Positions 1 through 6,919 of a DNA stretch of 15,521 nucleotides are shown piece by piece. A program made the position numbers and the translations under genes. The stretch comes from Pseudomonadota bacterium (GTDB lineage: Bacteria; Pseudomonadota; Gammaproteobacteria; Burkholderiales; Ferrovaceae). Numbering within the stretch: position 1 is the first letter of the stretch; the number at the start of each line of letters is the position of its first letter. Where the stretch lies: positions 1 through 15,521 of the forward strand of contig JAJZPY010000046.1 of the NCBI GenBank assembly GCA_021811005.1. The letters are read 5' to 3'. Below the pieces are notes generated by a model. That model was not told where the DNA came from and ran no database searches. It was given only the letters and a program-made list of their open reading frames with translations.

Positions 1-189
1 GAAGCATTGCCGGAGGAGTTGCGCACGGCCATCCGATTGCGCGAAATCGAAGGTTTGAGTTATGAAGAGATCGCTTCAGTCATGAACTGCCCGATCGGCA
101 CCGTCCGTTCCCGCATATTCAGGGCGCGCGAGGCGATTGCCGAGCGCCTGCGTCCGCAGCTGGACGTATCGAAAGACAGGAGATGGTAA
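1..189 (+). CDS. rpoE: RNA polymerase sigma factor RpoE/AlgU (C-terminal end, 5' truncated)
   Basis: This is the last 62 residues of an ECF sigma factor whose beginning lies outside the window. The visible part is region 4.2: a helix-turn-helix running through GLSYEEIASVMNCPIGTVRS and continuing RIFRAREAIAERL, the typical -35-binding domain of RpoE/AlgU/RpoE-like factors. In the family this sigma factor directs transcription of envelope-stress genes and is held inactive at the membrane by RseA. The identity as RpoE rather than another ECF sigma rests on the three downstream genes, which encode RseA, RseB and MucD. The stop codon TAA (187-189) shares its final A with the rseA ATG, so the two genes are translationally coupled, and expression of the regulator and its inhibitor is linked. 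The promoter is not in the window. Confidence 0.95.
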   Translation, partial: EALPEELRTAIRLREIEGLSYEEIASVMNCPIGTVRSRIFRAREAIAERLRPQLDVSKDRRW

Positions 190-686
190 TGAATCGCGAA
201 CATCTGTCCGCCCTGATGGACGGCGAACTGGACCCGGAACACGAGGCCACGCTGCTTGCGCAGTGGCGCAGCGACGGCGACATGCCCCGGGTGTGGAACG
301 AATACCACCTGATCGGCGACTTGCTGCGCGAAAGCGGCATCCAGCCGACCCGCCTGGGCGAACGCGTGGCGCAAGCCATGGCCCAGGAGCCCACGGTGCT
401 TGCCCCTGCGTCGCGCAGCAAGGCGCCCAAGCCCCCGGCGCGCTGGCTGGCGGTGGCCGCAGCCGTGGGCGCGGTGGCCGTCTCCACCTGGACGTTCCAG
501 CGCTACCAGGAACCCGCCCAGGGCCCCGCATTGGCCGTGAACCCGGTGGCCGCACCGACCCAGGTGGCTTCCGCCGCTCCCGTGGCGGCTGAAATGAAAC
601 CCTACGTGGCCATGCATCGCCAGTGGTCGCCCATTTCCGGCTTCCAGACCGTGGATTACGCCGCCGAAACGGGTGCCGGCCGATGA
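189..686 (+). CDS. rseA: anti-sigma-E factor RseA/MucA
   Basis: A 165-residue single-pass inner-membrane anti-sigma factor. The N-terminal cytoplasmic domain (about 1-50, with LSALMDGELD and WNEYHLIGDLLR) matches the RseA N-terminal family that binds the sigma factor. One hydrophobic segment at about 85-102 (starting RWLAVAAAVG) spans the membrane, and a periplasmic tail follows. The tail ends with HRQWSPISGFQTVDYA, the conserved C-terminal part found in many beta/gammaproteobacterial homologues. In the known pathway, regulated proteolysis of this protein frees sigma-E. I chose the ATG at 189 because AGGAG (178-182) lies 6 nt upstream and it overlaps the rpoE stop. An in-frame ATG at 183 would add two residues but sits directly against the SD. 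The 3' end overlaps rseB by 4 nt (ATGA). Confidence 0.93.
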   Translation: MNREHLSALMDGELDPEHEATLLAQWRSDGDMPRVWNEYHLIGDLLRESGIQPTRLGERVAQAMAQEPTVLAPASRSKAPKPPARWLAVAAAVGAVAVSTWTFQRYQEPAQGPALAVNPVAAPTQVASAAPVAAEMKPYVAMHRQWSPISGFQTVDYAAETGAGR

Positions 687-1687
687 AGAAGCCGCTCCCG
701 CTCGGGCTCGCGCTTTTGCTGCTGCTGCCGGCGCTGGCCTGGGCCGACCCGCCGCGCCCGCCCGACCCGCTTCGTCCGGCCGATCCCCAGGCGCTGCTGG
801 GCCAGCTGGCTACGGCCGCGCAGCAACTGTCCTATTCCGGCATTTTCGTGTTCCAGCACGAAGGGGGCATGGAAGCTTCGCGCGTGGTGCACACGTTCGA
901 GCGTGGCCAGGAAAAAACGCGCATCGACACGCTGGATGGGCCGCCACGGGAAATCATCCGCCTCAACGACGAAATGCGCTGCTATTTTCCCGATGTCCAC
1001 GCCATTCGCCTGCAGCGCGCCGAAAGCCGTCATTTCTTCCCGGCGCTGATCGCGCCGCCTTTCGAAGCCTACAGCGACAATTACGACATTTCGGTGGTGG
1101 GCCAGGACCGCGTGGCCGGCCACGATTGCCACGTGATCGCGCTGCGTCCGCGCGATCCCCTGCGCTATGGCCATGAATTCTGCGCCGATGCCGCCACCAG
1201 CCTGCTGCTGCGTGCCGTCACCCTGGGGCCGCACAACGAACCGATCCAGATGTCCGTGTTCACGGCCGTGACCATCGGCGGACATCCCGACCCAGCCCAG
1301 TTCAGGCCGGCCTTTCCCGGCACCGACAACTGGCGCCAGGACAACGTGCCGTCCCTGGGGCCGGAAGCCGACCATTCCGGTTGGGTGGTGGCCAACGCGC
1401 CGCCAGGCTTTCACAAGATCGTGGAAGTGCGCCGTCCGATGCCCGGGCATGGCGGCGCCATGACCCATCTGGTCTATTCGGACGGGCTGTCGACCGTGTC
1501 CGTGTTCATCGAACCGGCGGAAGGCGAGGCGCCGCGCCCCGACCGCGTCGAAATGATGCCCAACGCGCTGAGTTATTATTCTGCCCGGCGCGACGACCGG
1601 CAGATCACCGCGGTCGGTGAAGTTCCCCTGGCGTCGATCAAGCAGATCGGCCAATCTGTCATCAACCTCCGGAGCAGTCATCCATGA
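683..1687 (+). CDS. rseB: sigma-E regulatory protein RseB/MucB
   Basis: A 334-residue periplasmic protein. The N-terminus MKKPLPLGLALLLLLPALAW is a clear signal peptide with likely cleavage after Ala21 (AWA|DPP). The body fits the two-domain MucB/RseB fold: a LolA-like N-terminal domain (about 35-215, beginning near LLGQLATAAQQLSYSGIFVF) and a smaller C-terminal domain (about 235-330, ending VGEVPLASIKQIGQSVIN). In the family RseB binds the periplasmic part of RseA and shields it from proteolysis; lipid or LPS intermediates relieve this. The start at 683 overlaps the rseA stop as ATGA and precedes the signal peptide; an upstream in-frame ATG at 623 would bury the signal peptide behind 20 residues and is rejected. 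The SD is weak, so translation probably depends on coupling to rseA. The stop overlaps the mucD start. Confidence 0.93.
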   Translation: MKKPLPLGLALLLLLPALAWADPPRPPDPLRPADPQALLGQLATAAQQLSYSGIFVFQHEGGMEASRVVHTFERGQEKTRIDTLDGPPREIIRLNDEMRCYFPDVHAIRLQRAESRHFFPALIAPPFEAYSDNYDISVVGQDRVAGHDCHVIALRPRDPLRYGHEFCADAATSLLLRAVTLGPHNEPIQMSVFTAVTIGGHPDPAQFRPAFPGTDNWRQDNVPSLGPEADHSGWVVANAPPGFHKIVEVRRPMPGHGGAMTHLVYSDGLSTVSVFIEPAEGEAPRPDRVEMMPNALSYYSARRDDRQITAVGEVPLASIKQIGQSVINLRSSHP

Positions 1688-3093
1688 AGCGTGTTGCAGT
1701 ATTCCTTGCATTCGTCCTGAGCGCCTGGCTGGGCTGGGCCCAGGCTGAAAACCTGCCTGACTTCGCCGACCTGGTGGAAAAACAGGAGGCCACGGTGGTC
1801 AACATCCGGGCCACCACCAACGCGCATGTTGCCGTGGACACGGGGCCCAGCGCCCAGGGTCCGCAGGAAGGCGACCCCATGCTGGAATTCTTCCGCCGCT
1901 TTGGCATTCCCATGGCGCCCCAGGGTCCCCACGGACAGACCGAAGAATCCCATTCCATGGGGTCGGGGTTCATCATCAGCCCGGACGGTTACATCCTCAC
2001 CAACAGCCATGTGGTCCAGGGGGCCGACGAAGTGATGGTGACGCTGCAGGACAAGCGCGAATTCAAGGCCAAGGTGGTGGGCTTTGACCGCAAGACCGAC
2101 GTGGCCGTGCTCAAGATCGATACCACCGGCCTGCCCACCGTGAAAATCGGCGATCCGTCGAAAGCCAAGGTGGGGGAATGGGTGGTGGCCATCGGTTCCC
2201 CCTTCGGGTTTGAAAGCAGCGTGACCAAAGGCATCATCAGCGCCAAAGGCCGTTCGCTGCCGCAGGAAACCCTGGTGCCTTTCATCCAGACCGACGTGCC
2301 CATCAATCCGGGCAATTCCGGCGGACCGCTGTTCAACATGAAAGGTGAAGTGATCGGCATCAATTCCCAGATCTACAGCCGTACGGGCGGCTACATGGGC
2401 CTGTCCTTCGCCATTCCCATCGACGTGGCACTCCAGGTGTCCGACCAGCTGCGCGCCACGGGCAAGGTGAGCCGCGGCTGGCTGGGCGTGGTGATCCAGG
2501 AAGTGAACAAGGAGCTGGCCGATTCCTTCGGGTTGGGCAAGCCGCGCGGCGCCCTCGTGGTGTCGGTGCAGAAAGGCGCGCCGGCTGACAAGGCGGGCAT
2601 CCACGCGAGCGACATCATCCTCAAGTTCGACGGCAAGCCCATTGCCACCCAGGAAGACCTGCCGCGCGTGGTGAGCGGCACCAAGGCGGGCTCCAGCGTC
2701 GTGGTCCAGGTGTGGCGCCAGGGAGCATTGCTCGACCTGACGGCCACGGTGGGTGAAATGCCGTCGGAAAAGACGGCCCAGAACGAGGCGCCCCAGTCCA
2801 AGCGCGCGCGTGCCGGCAAGGCAGGCAAGCTGGGACTGACGCTGGCGGATCTCACGGCCCAGCAGCGCAAGGAGCTCGACATCACTTCGGGCGTGGTGGT
2901 GGAAGAGGTGAGCGGTGCGGCAGCCAAAGCCGGCCTTCAGGGCGGGGACGTGATCCTGTCCATCAACAACAGCGAAATTCACTCGGTGAAGGAGTTCAAC
3001 CAGGTCCTGTCCCACATCGAGCCCAAAAAGATGGTGGCCTTGCTGGTGCGGCGCGGCGGCGACTCCCAGTTCATCACGCTCAAGCCGGAATGA
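1684..3093 (+). CDS. mucD: periplasmic Do-family serine protease MucD (DegP/HtrA-like)
   Basis: A 469-residue HtrA-family protease and probable chaperone for misfolded envelope proteins. Residues 1-21 form a signal peptide (cleavage near AQA|ENL). The trypsin-like domain carries the triad His109 (ILTNSHVV), Asp139 (KTDVAVLKI) and Ser212 (NPGNSGGPL). PDZ1 spans about 265-357 and PDZ2 about 384-467, separated by a charged linker (about 360-382). The order protease-PDZ-PDZ and the length are standard for DegP/MucD. GGAG at 1671-1674 lies 9 nt before the ATG, which overlaps the rseB stop. Its position in the sigma-E operon resembles the Pseudomonas algU-mucABCD cluster, except that mucC (rseC) is missing here. 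By analogy, it removes damaged envelope proteins and so lowers the signal that activates sigma-E. The name mucD is given from context; degP-like is equally valid. Confidence 0.93.
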   Translation: MKRVAVFLAFVLSAWLGWAQAENLPDFADLVEKQEATVVNIRATTNAHVAVDTGPSAQGPQEGDPMLEFFRRFGIPMAPQGPHGQTEESHSMGSGFIISPDGYILTNSHVVQGADEVMVTLQDKREFKAKVVGFDRKTDVAVLKIDTTGLPTVKIGDPSKAKVGEWVVAIGSPFGFESSVTKGIISAKGRSLPQETLVPFIQTDVPINPGNSGGPLFNMKGEVIGINSQIYSRTGGYMGLSFAIPIDVALQVSDQLRATGKVSRGWLGVVIQEVNKELADSFGLGKPRGALVVSVQKGAPADKAGIHASDIILKFDGKPIATQEDLPRVVSGTKAGSSVVVQVWRQGALLDLTATVGEMPSEKTAQNEAPQSKRARAGKAGKLGLTLADLTAQQRKELDITSGVVVEEVSGAAAKAGLQGGDVILSINNSEIHSVKEFNQVLSHIEPKKMVALLVRRGGDSQFITLKPE

Positions 3094-3374
3094 GCGTGCC
3101 GCGCTTCACGCTGTACAGCCGCAGCTATTGCCACCTGTGCAGCGACATGGCCGCGGCGCTCGAAGTCGCGCGCCGCGGGCGCGATTTCCAGGTGGACGTG
3201 ATCGATCTCGAGGATCATCCCGAGCTGGAAGCCCGTTACGGGGACCTGGTGCCGGTGCTGGTGCTGGGCGGTCGCGAAGTGTTTCACTACCACTTCGATG
3301 CGACATTGCTGGAAGCGGCGCTGGCCGCGCACGAAACCCCAGATCGGCCTGCACAACCAGCCGAATTCGGCTAA
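3090..3374 (+). CDS. glutaredoxin-like (DUF836-type) thioredoxin-fold protein
   Basis: A small 94-residue protein with a beta-alpha start, FTLYSRSYCHLCSDM, in which Cys14 and Cys17 form a CXXC motif (CHLC), followed by VDVIDLEDHPELEARYG and VPVLVLGG with the cis-proline of the thioredoxin fold. This matches the glutaredoxin-like DUF836 family (PF05768 as I recall it), whose members are cytoplasmic and mostly of unknown substrate. There is no signal peptide, so a periplasmic role beside MucD is unlikely. ATGA overlap with the mucD stop indicates translational coupling and no strong SD is present. The gene commonly sits between mucD and lepA in betaproteobacteria, which supports the call. The C-terminal tail after about residue 83 (ETPDRPAQPAEFG) looks disordered, and its last codons lie inside a palindrome and promoter-like element. 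Confidence 0.82.
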   Translation: MSVPRFTLYSRSYCHLCSDMAAALEVARRGRDFQVDVIDLEDHPELEARYGDLVPVLVLGGREVFHYHFDATLLEAALAAHETPDRPAQPAEFG

Positions 3375-3377
3375 AAT
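3350..3377 (+). promoter_or_regulatory. candidate sigma-70 promoter upstream of lepA
   Basis: TAAAAT at 3372-3377 matches the -10 consensus in 5 of 6 bases. TGCACA at 3350-3355 matches the -35 consensus in 4 of 6 with a 16-bp spacer. The -10 box overlaps the stop codon of the glutaredoxin-like gene. Transcription would start near 3384 and run into the hairpin at 3414-3441 before reaching lepA. The -35 is weak, so this remains a candidate. It is the only promoter-like site in the gap before lepA. Confidence 0.4.
3359..3372. repeat. perfect 14-bp palindrome AGCCGAATTCGGCT
   Basis: AGCCGAATTCGGCT is its own reverse complement over all 14 bases. It lies in the spacer of the candidate lepA promoter and touches the first base of its -10 box. 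It also covers the last codons of the glutaredoxin-like gene. It could be a regulator's operator or a coincidence of coding sequence; one copy only was noticed in the window. Confidence 0.55.
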
Positions 3378-3413
3378 TGCATGCTTTGGGGCTTCCGGCT
3401 CCGCTAACTTGTC

Positions 3414-3441
3414 AAAAGGGCATCCCAGGATGCCCTTTTTT
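3414..3441 (+). terminator. intrinsic terminator or attenuator hairpin before lepA
   Basis: AAAAGGGCATC (3414-3424) pairs perfectly with GATGCCCTTTT (3429-3439) around a CCAG loop, and a T-run extends to 3441. This is a textbook rho-independent terminator. Its U-tract ends only 9 nt before the lepA ATG. It therefore either ends the sigma-E/mucD transcript, stops a short transcript from the candidate promoter at 3350-3377, or acts as an attenuator. No promoter fits between the hairpin and lepA, so lepA must depend on read-through. Confidence 0.85.
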
Positions 3442-3450
3442 CCATAACAC

Positions 3451-5244
3451 ATGAACCGTATCCGCAATTTTTCCATCATCGCGCACATCGACCACGGCAA
3501 GTCCACGCTGGCGGATCGCTTCATCCAGCTTTGCGGCGGCCTCTCCGATCGCGAAATGGAAGCGCAGGTGCTGGACAGCATGGACCTGGAACGCGAACGG
3601 GGCATCACCATCAAGGCCCAGACCGCGGCACTCCAGTATCGCGCCCGCGACGGCGAAGTGTACAACCTCAACCTCATCGACACGCCCGGCCACGTGGACT
3701 TTTCCTACGAAGTGTCGCGTTCGCTGGCCGCCTGCGAAGGCGCGGTCCTGGTGGTGGATGCCTCCCAGGGCGTGGAAGCGCAGACCGTGGCCAACTGCTA
3801 CACGGCCATCGAGCAGGGCGTTGAAGTGTTTCCCGTCCTCAACAAGATCGACCTGCCGTCCGCCGAACCCGAACGGGTCATGGCGGAAATCGAGGACATC
3901 ATCGGCATCGACGCCCACGACGCCCTGCGCGTGAGCGCCAAGACCGGCGAAGGGGTGCAGGACGTGCTGGAAGCGGTCATCGCCCGCGTGCCGCCGCCCA
4001 AAGGTGACCCCGAAGCGCCGCTCAAGGCCCTCATCATCGATTCCTGGTTCGACAACTACGTGGGTGTGGTGATGCTGGTGCGGGTGGTGGACGGCATGTT
4101 GCGTCCCAAGGACAAGATCCTGCTCATGTCCACCCAGGCCAGCTACCTGTGCGAGCAGGTGGGGGTGTTCACGCCCAAATCGCTGCCACGGGAAAATCTT
4201 TCGGCCGGGCAGGTGGGGTTTGTGATCGCCGGCATCCGCGAACTGCATTCGGCCCGCGTGGGCGACACCATCACGCTGGCCCAGCGGCCGGCGGTGGCCG
4301 CGCTGCCCGGTTTCAAGGACATCAAGCCGCAGGTGTTTGCCGGCCTCTATCCCGTGGAAAGCAACCAGTACGACGCGCTGCGCGACGCCCTGGAAAAGCT
4401 CAAGCTCAACGACGCTTCGCTGCATTACGAGCCAGAAACGTCGCAGGCCCTGGGTTTCGGTTTCCGCTGCGGCTTCCTGGGACTGCTGCACATGGAAATC
4501 GTGCAGGAGCGCCTGGAACGCGAATACGACATGGACCTCATCACCACGGCGCCCACCGTGGTCTATGAAGTGGTCCTGCGTGACGGCACCGTGGAGGAAA
4601 TCGAGAATCCGTCGCGCCTGCCCGACCCCTCCAAGGTCGAGGAAATCCGCGAACCCATCATCACGGCCACCATGCTGCTGCCGCAGGATTACGTGGGCCC
4701 GGTGATCACGCTGTGCAACCAGAAACGGGGCGTGCAGGTGGACATGCAATATTCCGGCCGGCAGGTGGTGCTCACCTACGAAATGCCGCTCAACGAAGTG
4801 GTGATGGACTTTTTTGACCGCCTGAAATCGGTCAGCCGCGGTTATGCGTCGCTCGACTACGAATTCAAGGAATTCCGCGCCTCCGATCTGGTGAAACTGG
4901 ACATCCTCATCAACAGCGAAAAAGTGGATGCGCTGTCCCTGGTGGTGCACCGCTCCAGCAGCCAGTATCGCGGGCGCGAACTGGCGGCCCGCATGCGCGA
5001 ACTGATTCCGCGCCAGATGTTCGACGTGGCCGTGCAGGCCGCCATCGGTTCCCACATCATCGCGCGCGAAACCATCAAGGCCTTGCGCAAGAACGTGCTG
5101 GCCAAGTGTTACGGCGGGGACATCACCCGCAAGCGCAAGCTGCTGGAAAAGCAGAAGGCCGGCAAGAAACGCATGAAGCAGGTCGGCAGCGTTGAAATTC
5201 CCCAGGAAGCGTTCCTAGCCATCCTGCAAGTGGAGAGCAAATAA
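3451..5244 (+). CDS. lepA: translation elongation factor 4 (LepA/EF4)
   Basis: A 597-residue ribosome-associated GTPase, the usual LepA length. The G domain shows the P-loop AHIDHGKST (11-19), switch region GITIKAQ (51-57), DTPGH (77-81), NKID (131-134) and a G5-like SAKTGEG. An EF-Tu-type domain II, two EF-G-like domains and the LepA-specific C-terminal domain (roughly the last 100 residues, with VLAKCYGGDITRKRKLLEKQ) follow. In the family it acts on the ribosome during translation initiation or elongation, with a back-translocation activity described in vitro. The start is fixed by the conserved N-terminus MNRIRNFSIIAHIDHGKST. No Shine-Dalgarno is visible before the ATG, because the preceding 37 nt hold a terminator hairpin and an AU-rich stretch. 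The stop shares a base with the lepB ATG, as in the widespread lepA-lepB pair. Confidence 0.98.
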   Translation: MNRIRNFSIIAHIDHGKSTLADRFIQLCGGLSDREMEAQVLDSMDLERERGITIKAQTAALQYRARDGEVYNLNLIDTPGHVDFSYEVSRSLAACEGAVLVVDASQGVEAQTVANCYTAIEQGVEVFPVLNKIDLPSAEPERVMAEIEDIIGIDAHDALRVSAKTGEGVQDVLEAVIARVPPPKGDPEAPLKALIIDSWFDNYVGVVMLVRVVDGMLRPKDKILLMSTQASYLCEQVGVFTPKSLPRENLSAGQVGFVIAGIRELHSARVGDTITLAQRPAVAALPGFKDIKPQVFAGLYPVESNQYDALRDALEKLKLNDASLHYEPETSQALGFGFRCGFLGLLHMEIVQERLEREYDMDLITTAPTVVYEVVLRDGTVEEIENPSRLPDPSKVEEIREPIITATMLLPQDYVGPVITLCNQKRGVQVDMQYSGRQVVLTYEMPLNEVVMDFFDRLKSVSRGYASLDYEFKEFRASDLVKLDILINSEKVDALSLVVHRSSSQYRGRELAARMRELIPRQMFDVAVQAAIGSHIIARETIKALRKNVLAKCYGGDITRKRKLLEKQKAGKKRMKQVGSVEIPQEAFLAILQVESK

Positions 5245-6218
5245 TGGATCTGTTCAAGCTCGGCATCGCCGGACTCGCCGTGACCTTGCCCATCGTGCTG
5301 TGGGACCTGTTTTCCAAGCGCCCGCGGGGCGCGGAAGACCGCCACGCCGGCTGGGTCCAGACCGCCTGGCTGGTGATGCTGGTGTGTGCCTTCGGACTCC
5401 TGCTCAAGGTCACCGGCTTTTCCGAAATCCTGCTGGCAGCCAGCATGCTCACCGGGCTCGTGGTGTTGTGGGACTGGCTGCGGCGCCGGCGCAAGGGCAA
5501 TGCCGTGGTGGATGCCGAAGGGGCCTGGCTGGAAATTTCCAAAAGCTTCTTTCCGGTGATCCTGGCCGTGTTCGTGGTGCGCTCTTTCCTGTTCGAGCCT
5601 TTCAAGATTCCTTCGGGTTCCATGATCCCGACGTTGCGCGTGGGTGATTTCATCCTGGTCAACAAGTTCGACTACGGGCTGCGCATGCCCGTCACCAACC
5701 GCATCGTCATCAACGTGCGCCATCCCGAACATGGCGACGTCATGGTGTTCAAGTACCCGGAAGATCCTTCCACCGATTACATCAAGCGCGTGGTGGGCGT
5801 GCCGGGGGACGTGGTGGTGTACGATTCCAAGCGCCTCACCATCAACGGCAAGCCTTTGACAACCCAGCCCGACGGCACGTTCGGCGATGTGGAAGACGTG
5901 CTGAGCTATGCCACCTTCAGCCGCTTCAAGGAGCAGTTGGGGGAGCACCTGCATTCCATCATCACCCTCGACCAGCAGCCGCCCGTGTTCCTGTCGCAGG
6001 TGCGGGATTTTCCCGACCGCCAGAACTGCATCTACAATGCCCAGGGATTTGCCTGCAAAGTGCCGCCGGGGCATTATTTCATGATGGGTGACAACCGCGA
6101 TCGCAGCTCCGACAGCCGTTACTGGGGATTCGTTCCGGAAAACAACATCGTCGGCAAGGCGGTGCTGGTGTGGATGAATTTTCAGGACCTGAGCCGGATC
6201 GGGACCATGATCCGCTGA
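5244..6218 (+). CDS. lepB: signal peptidase I (LepB)
   Basis: A 324-residue inner-membrane serine protease that removes signal peptides from exported proteins. The catalytic Ser126 lies in KIPSGSMIPT and the general-base Lys181 in DYIKRVVGVPGD; the conserved box GDNRDRSSDSRYWGFVP covers 282-298. The N-terminal part is longer than in E. coli LepB, where the catalytic serine is near residue 90. I see hydrophobic segments at about 5-22, 39-56, 60-78 and 103-118, with basic stretches after the first (KRPR) and third (RLRRRRKG); this suggests an extra membrane hairpin. GGAG at 5232-5235, inside the end of lepA, is spaced 8 nt from the ATG, which overlaps the lepA stop. RNase III follows after 5 nt, as in the conserved lepB-rnc-era order. 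Confidence 0.97.
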   Translation: MDLFKLGIAGLAVTLPIVLWDLFSKRPRGAEDRHAGWVQTAWLVMLVCAFGLLLKVTGFSEILLAASMLTGLVVLWDWLRRRRKGNAVVDAEGAWLEISKSFFPVILAVFVVRSFLFEPFKIPSGSMIPTLRVGDFILVNKFDYGLRMPVTNRIVINVRHPEHGDVMVFKYPEDPSTDYIKRVVGVPGDVVVYDSKRLTINGKPLTTQPDGTFGDVEDVLSYATFSRFKEQLGEHLHSIITLDQQPPVFLSQVRDFPDRQNCIYNAQGFACKVPPGHYFMMGDNRDRSSDSRYWGFVPENNIVGKAVLVWMNFQDLSRIGTMIR

Positions 6219-6223
6219 AAGCC

Positions 6224-6919
6224 ATGACGCGCAAGGACGAGTTGCAGGTTCAGGAACTGGGACGGCGCATCGGCCACACGTTCCGCACCGGGGCCCTCGC
6301 GATCGAAGCACTGACCCATCGCAGCAGCGCGGCCCGCCACAACGAACGCCTGGAGTTTCTGGGCGACAGCGTGCTCAACCTGGTGGTGGCGCGCTGGCTG
6401 TTCGAACAACACCCCCAATTCACCGAAGGCGAACTGAGCCGCATCCGTTCCGGCCTGGTCAACCGCGACGCCTTGTTGCAGGTGGCGCAGCAGATCCGCC
6501 TGGGCGAATTGCTGCGGCTGGGAGAAGGCGAGCTCAAAAGCGGCGGCGGCAGCCGCCCGTCGATCCTGGCCGATGCCCTGGAAGCGGTGTTTGGCGCGGT
6601 GTTTTGCGATGGCGGCCTGGAGTCCGCGGAAGGGGTGATCCGGCGCCTGCTGGCCCCCCTGGCGGAACGCATCGATGTGTCGGCGGCTTCCAAGGATGCC
6701 AAAACGAGCCTGCAGGAATGGTTGCAGGCACGCCACCGCGCGCTGCCGCATTACCGCTTGCTGGAAACCCGCGGCGAAGCGCATGACCAGACCTTCCGCG
6801 TGGAATGCGTGGTGGACGAGCCGCCGCTGCGCACGGAAGCGGAAGGGAAAAGCCGACGCCTGGCTGAACAGCAGGCGGCGCGGCTCGCGCTTGAACTGCT
6901 GCCGGGAGGTCCGGCGTGA
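6224..6919 (+). CDS. rnc: ribonuclease III
   Basis: A 231-residue double-strand-specific endoribonuclease that processes rRNA precursors and other structured RNAs. The signature NERLEFLGDSVL holds Glu41, Glu44 and Asp48. Asp117 and Glu120 in SILADALEAVFG complete the metal-binding set, aligning with E. coli E38, E41, D45, D114 and E117 at a constant offset of three. The C-terminal dsRNA-binding domain spans about 158-226 and has the typical RGEAHDQTF and SRRLAEQQAARLAL. The linker consensus DPKT reads DAKT here. I chose ATG 6224, 5 nt after the lepB stop, which gives the usual family length. Its SD is poor; a TTG at 6242 with AGGA 4 nt upstream is an alternative, and a longer form from 6170 would overlap lepB by 49 nt. 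The stop overlaps the era GTG. Confidence 0.96.
   Translation: MTRKDELQVQELGRRIGHTFRTGALAIEALTHRSSAARHNERLEFLGDSVLNLVVARWLFEQHPQFTEGELSRIRSGLVNRDALLQVAQQIRLGELLRLGEGELKSGGGSRPSILADALEAVFGAVFCDGGLESAEGVIRRLLAPLAERIDVSAASKDAKTSLQEWLQARHRALPHYRLLETRGEAHDQTFRVECVVDEPPLRTEAEGKSRRLAEQQAARLALELLPGGPA

Noticed and set aside
3412..5055. A 547-codon minus-strand frame opposite lepA, and similar ones opposite mucD, rseB and nagZ
   Set aside because: These are shadows of well-identified genes with low-complexity products and no motifs or RBS.
6170..6223. Longer RNase III form starting at 6170
   Set aside because: It overlaps lepB by 49 nt and exceeds family length; the extra residues read as lepB shadow.
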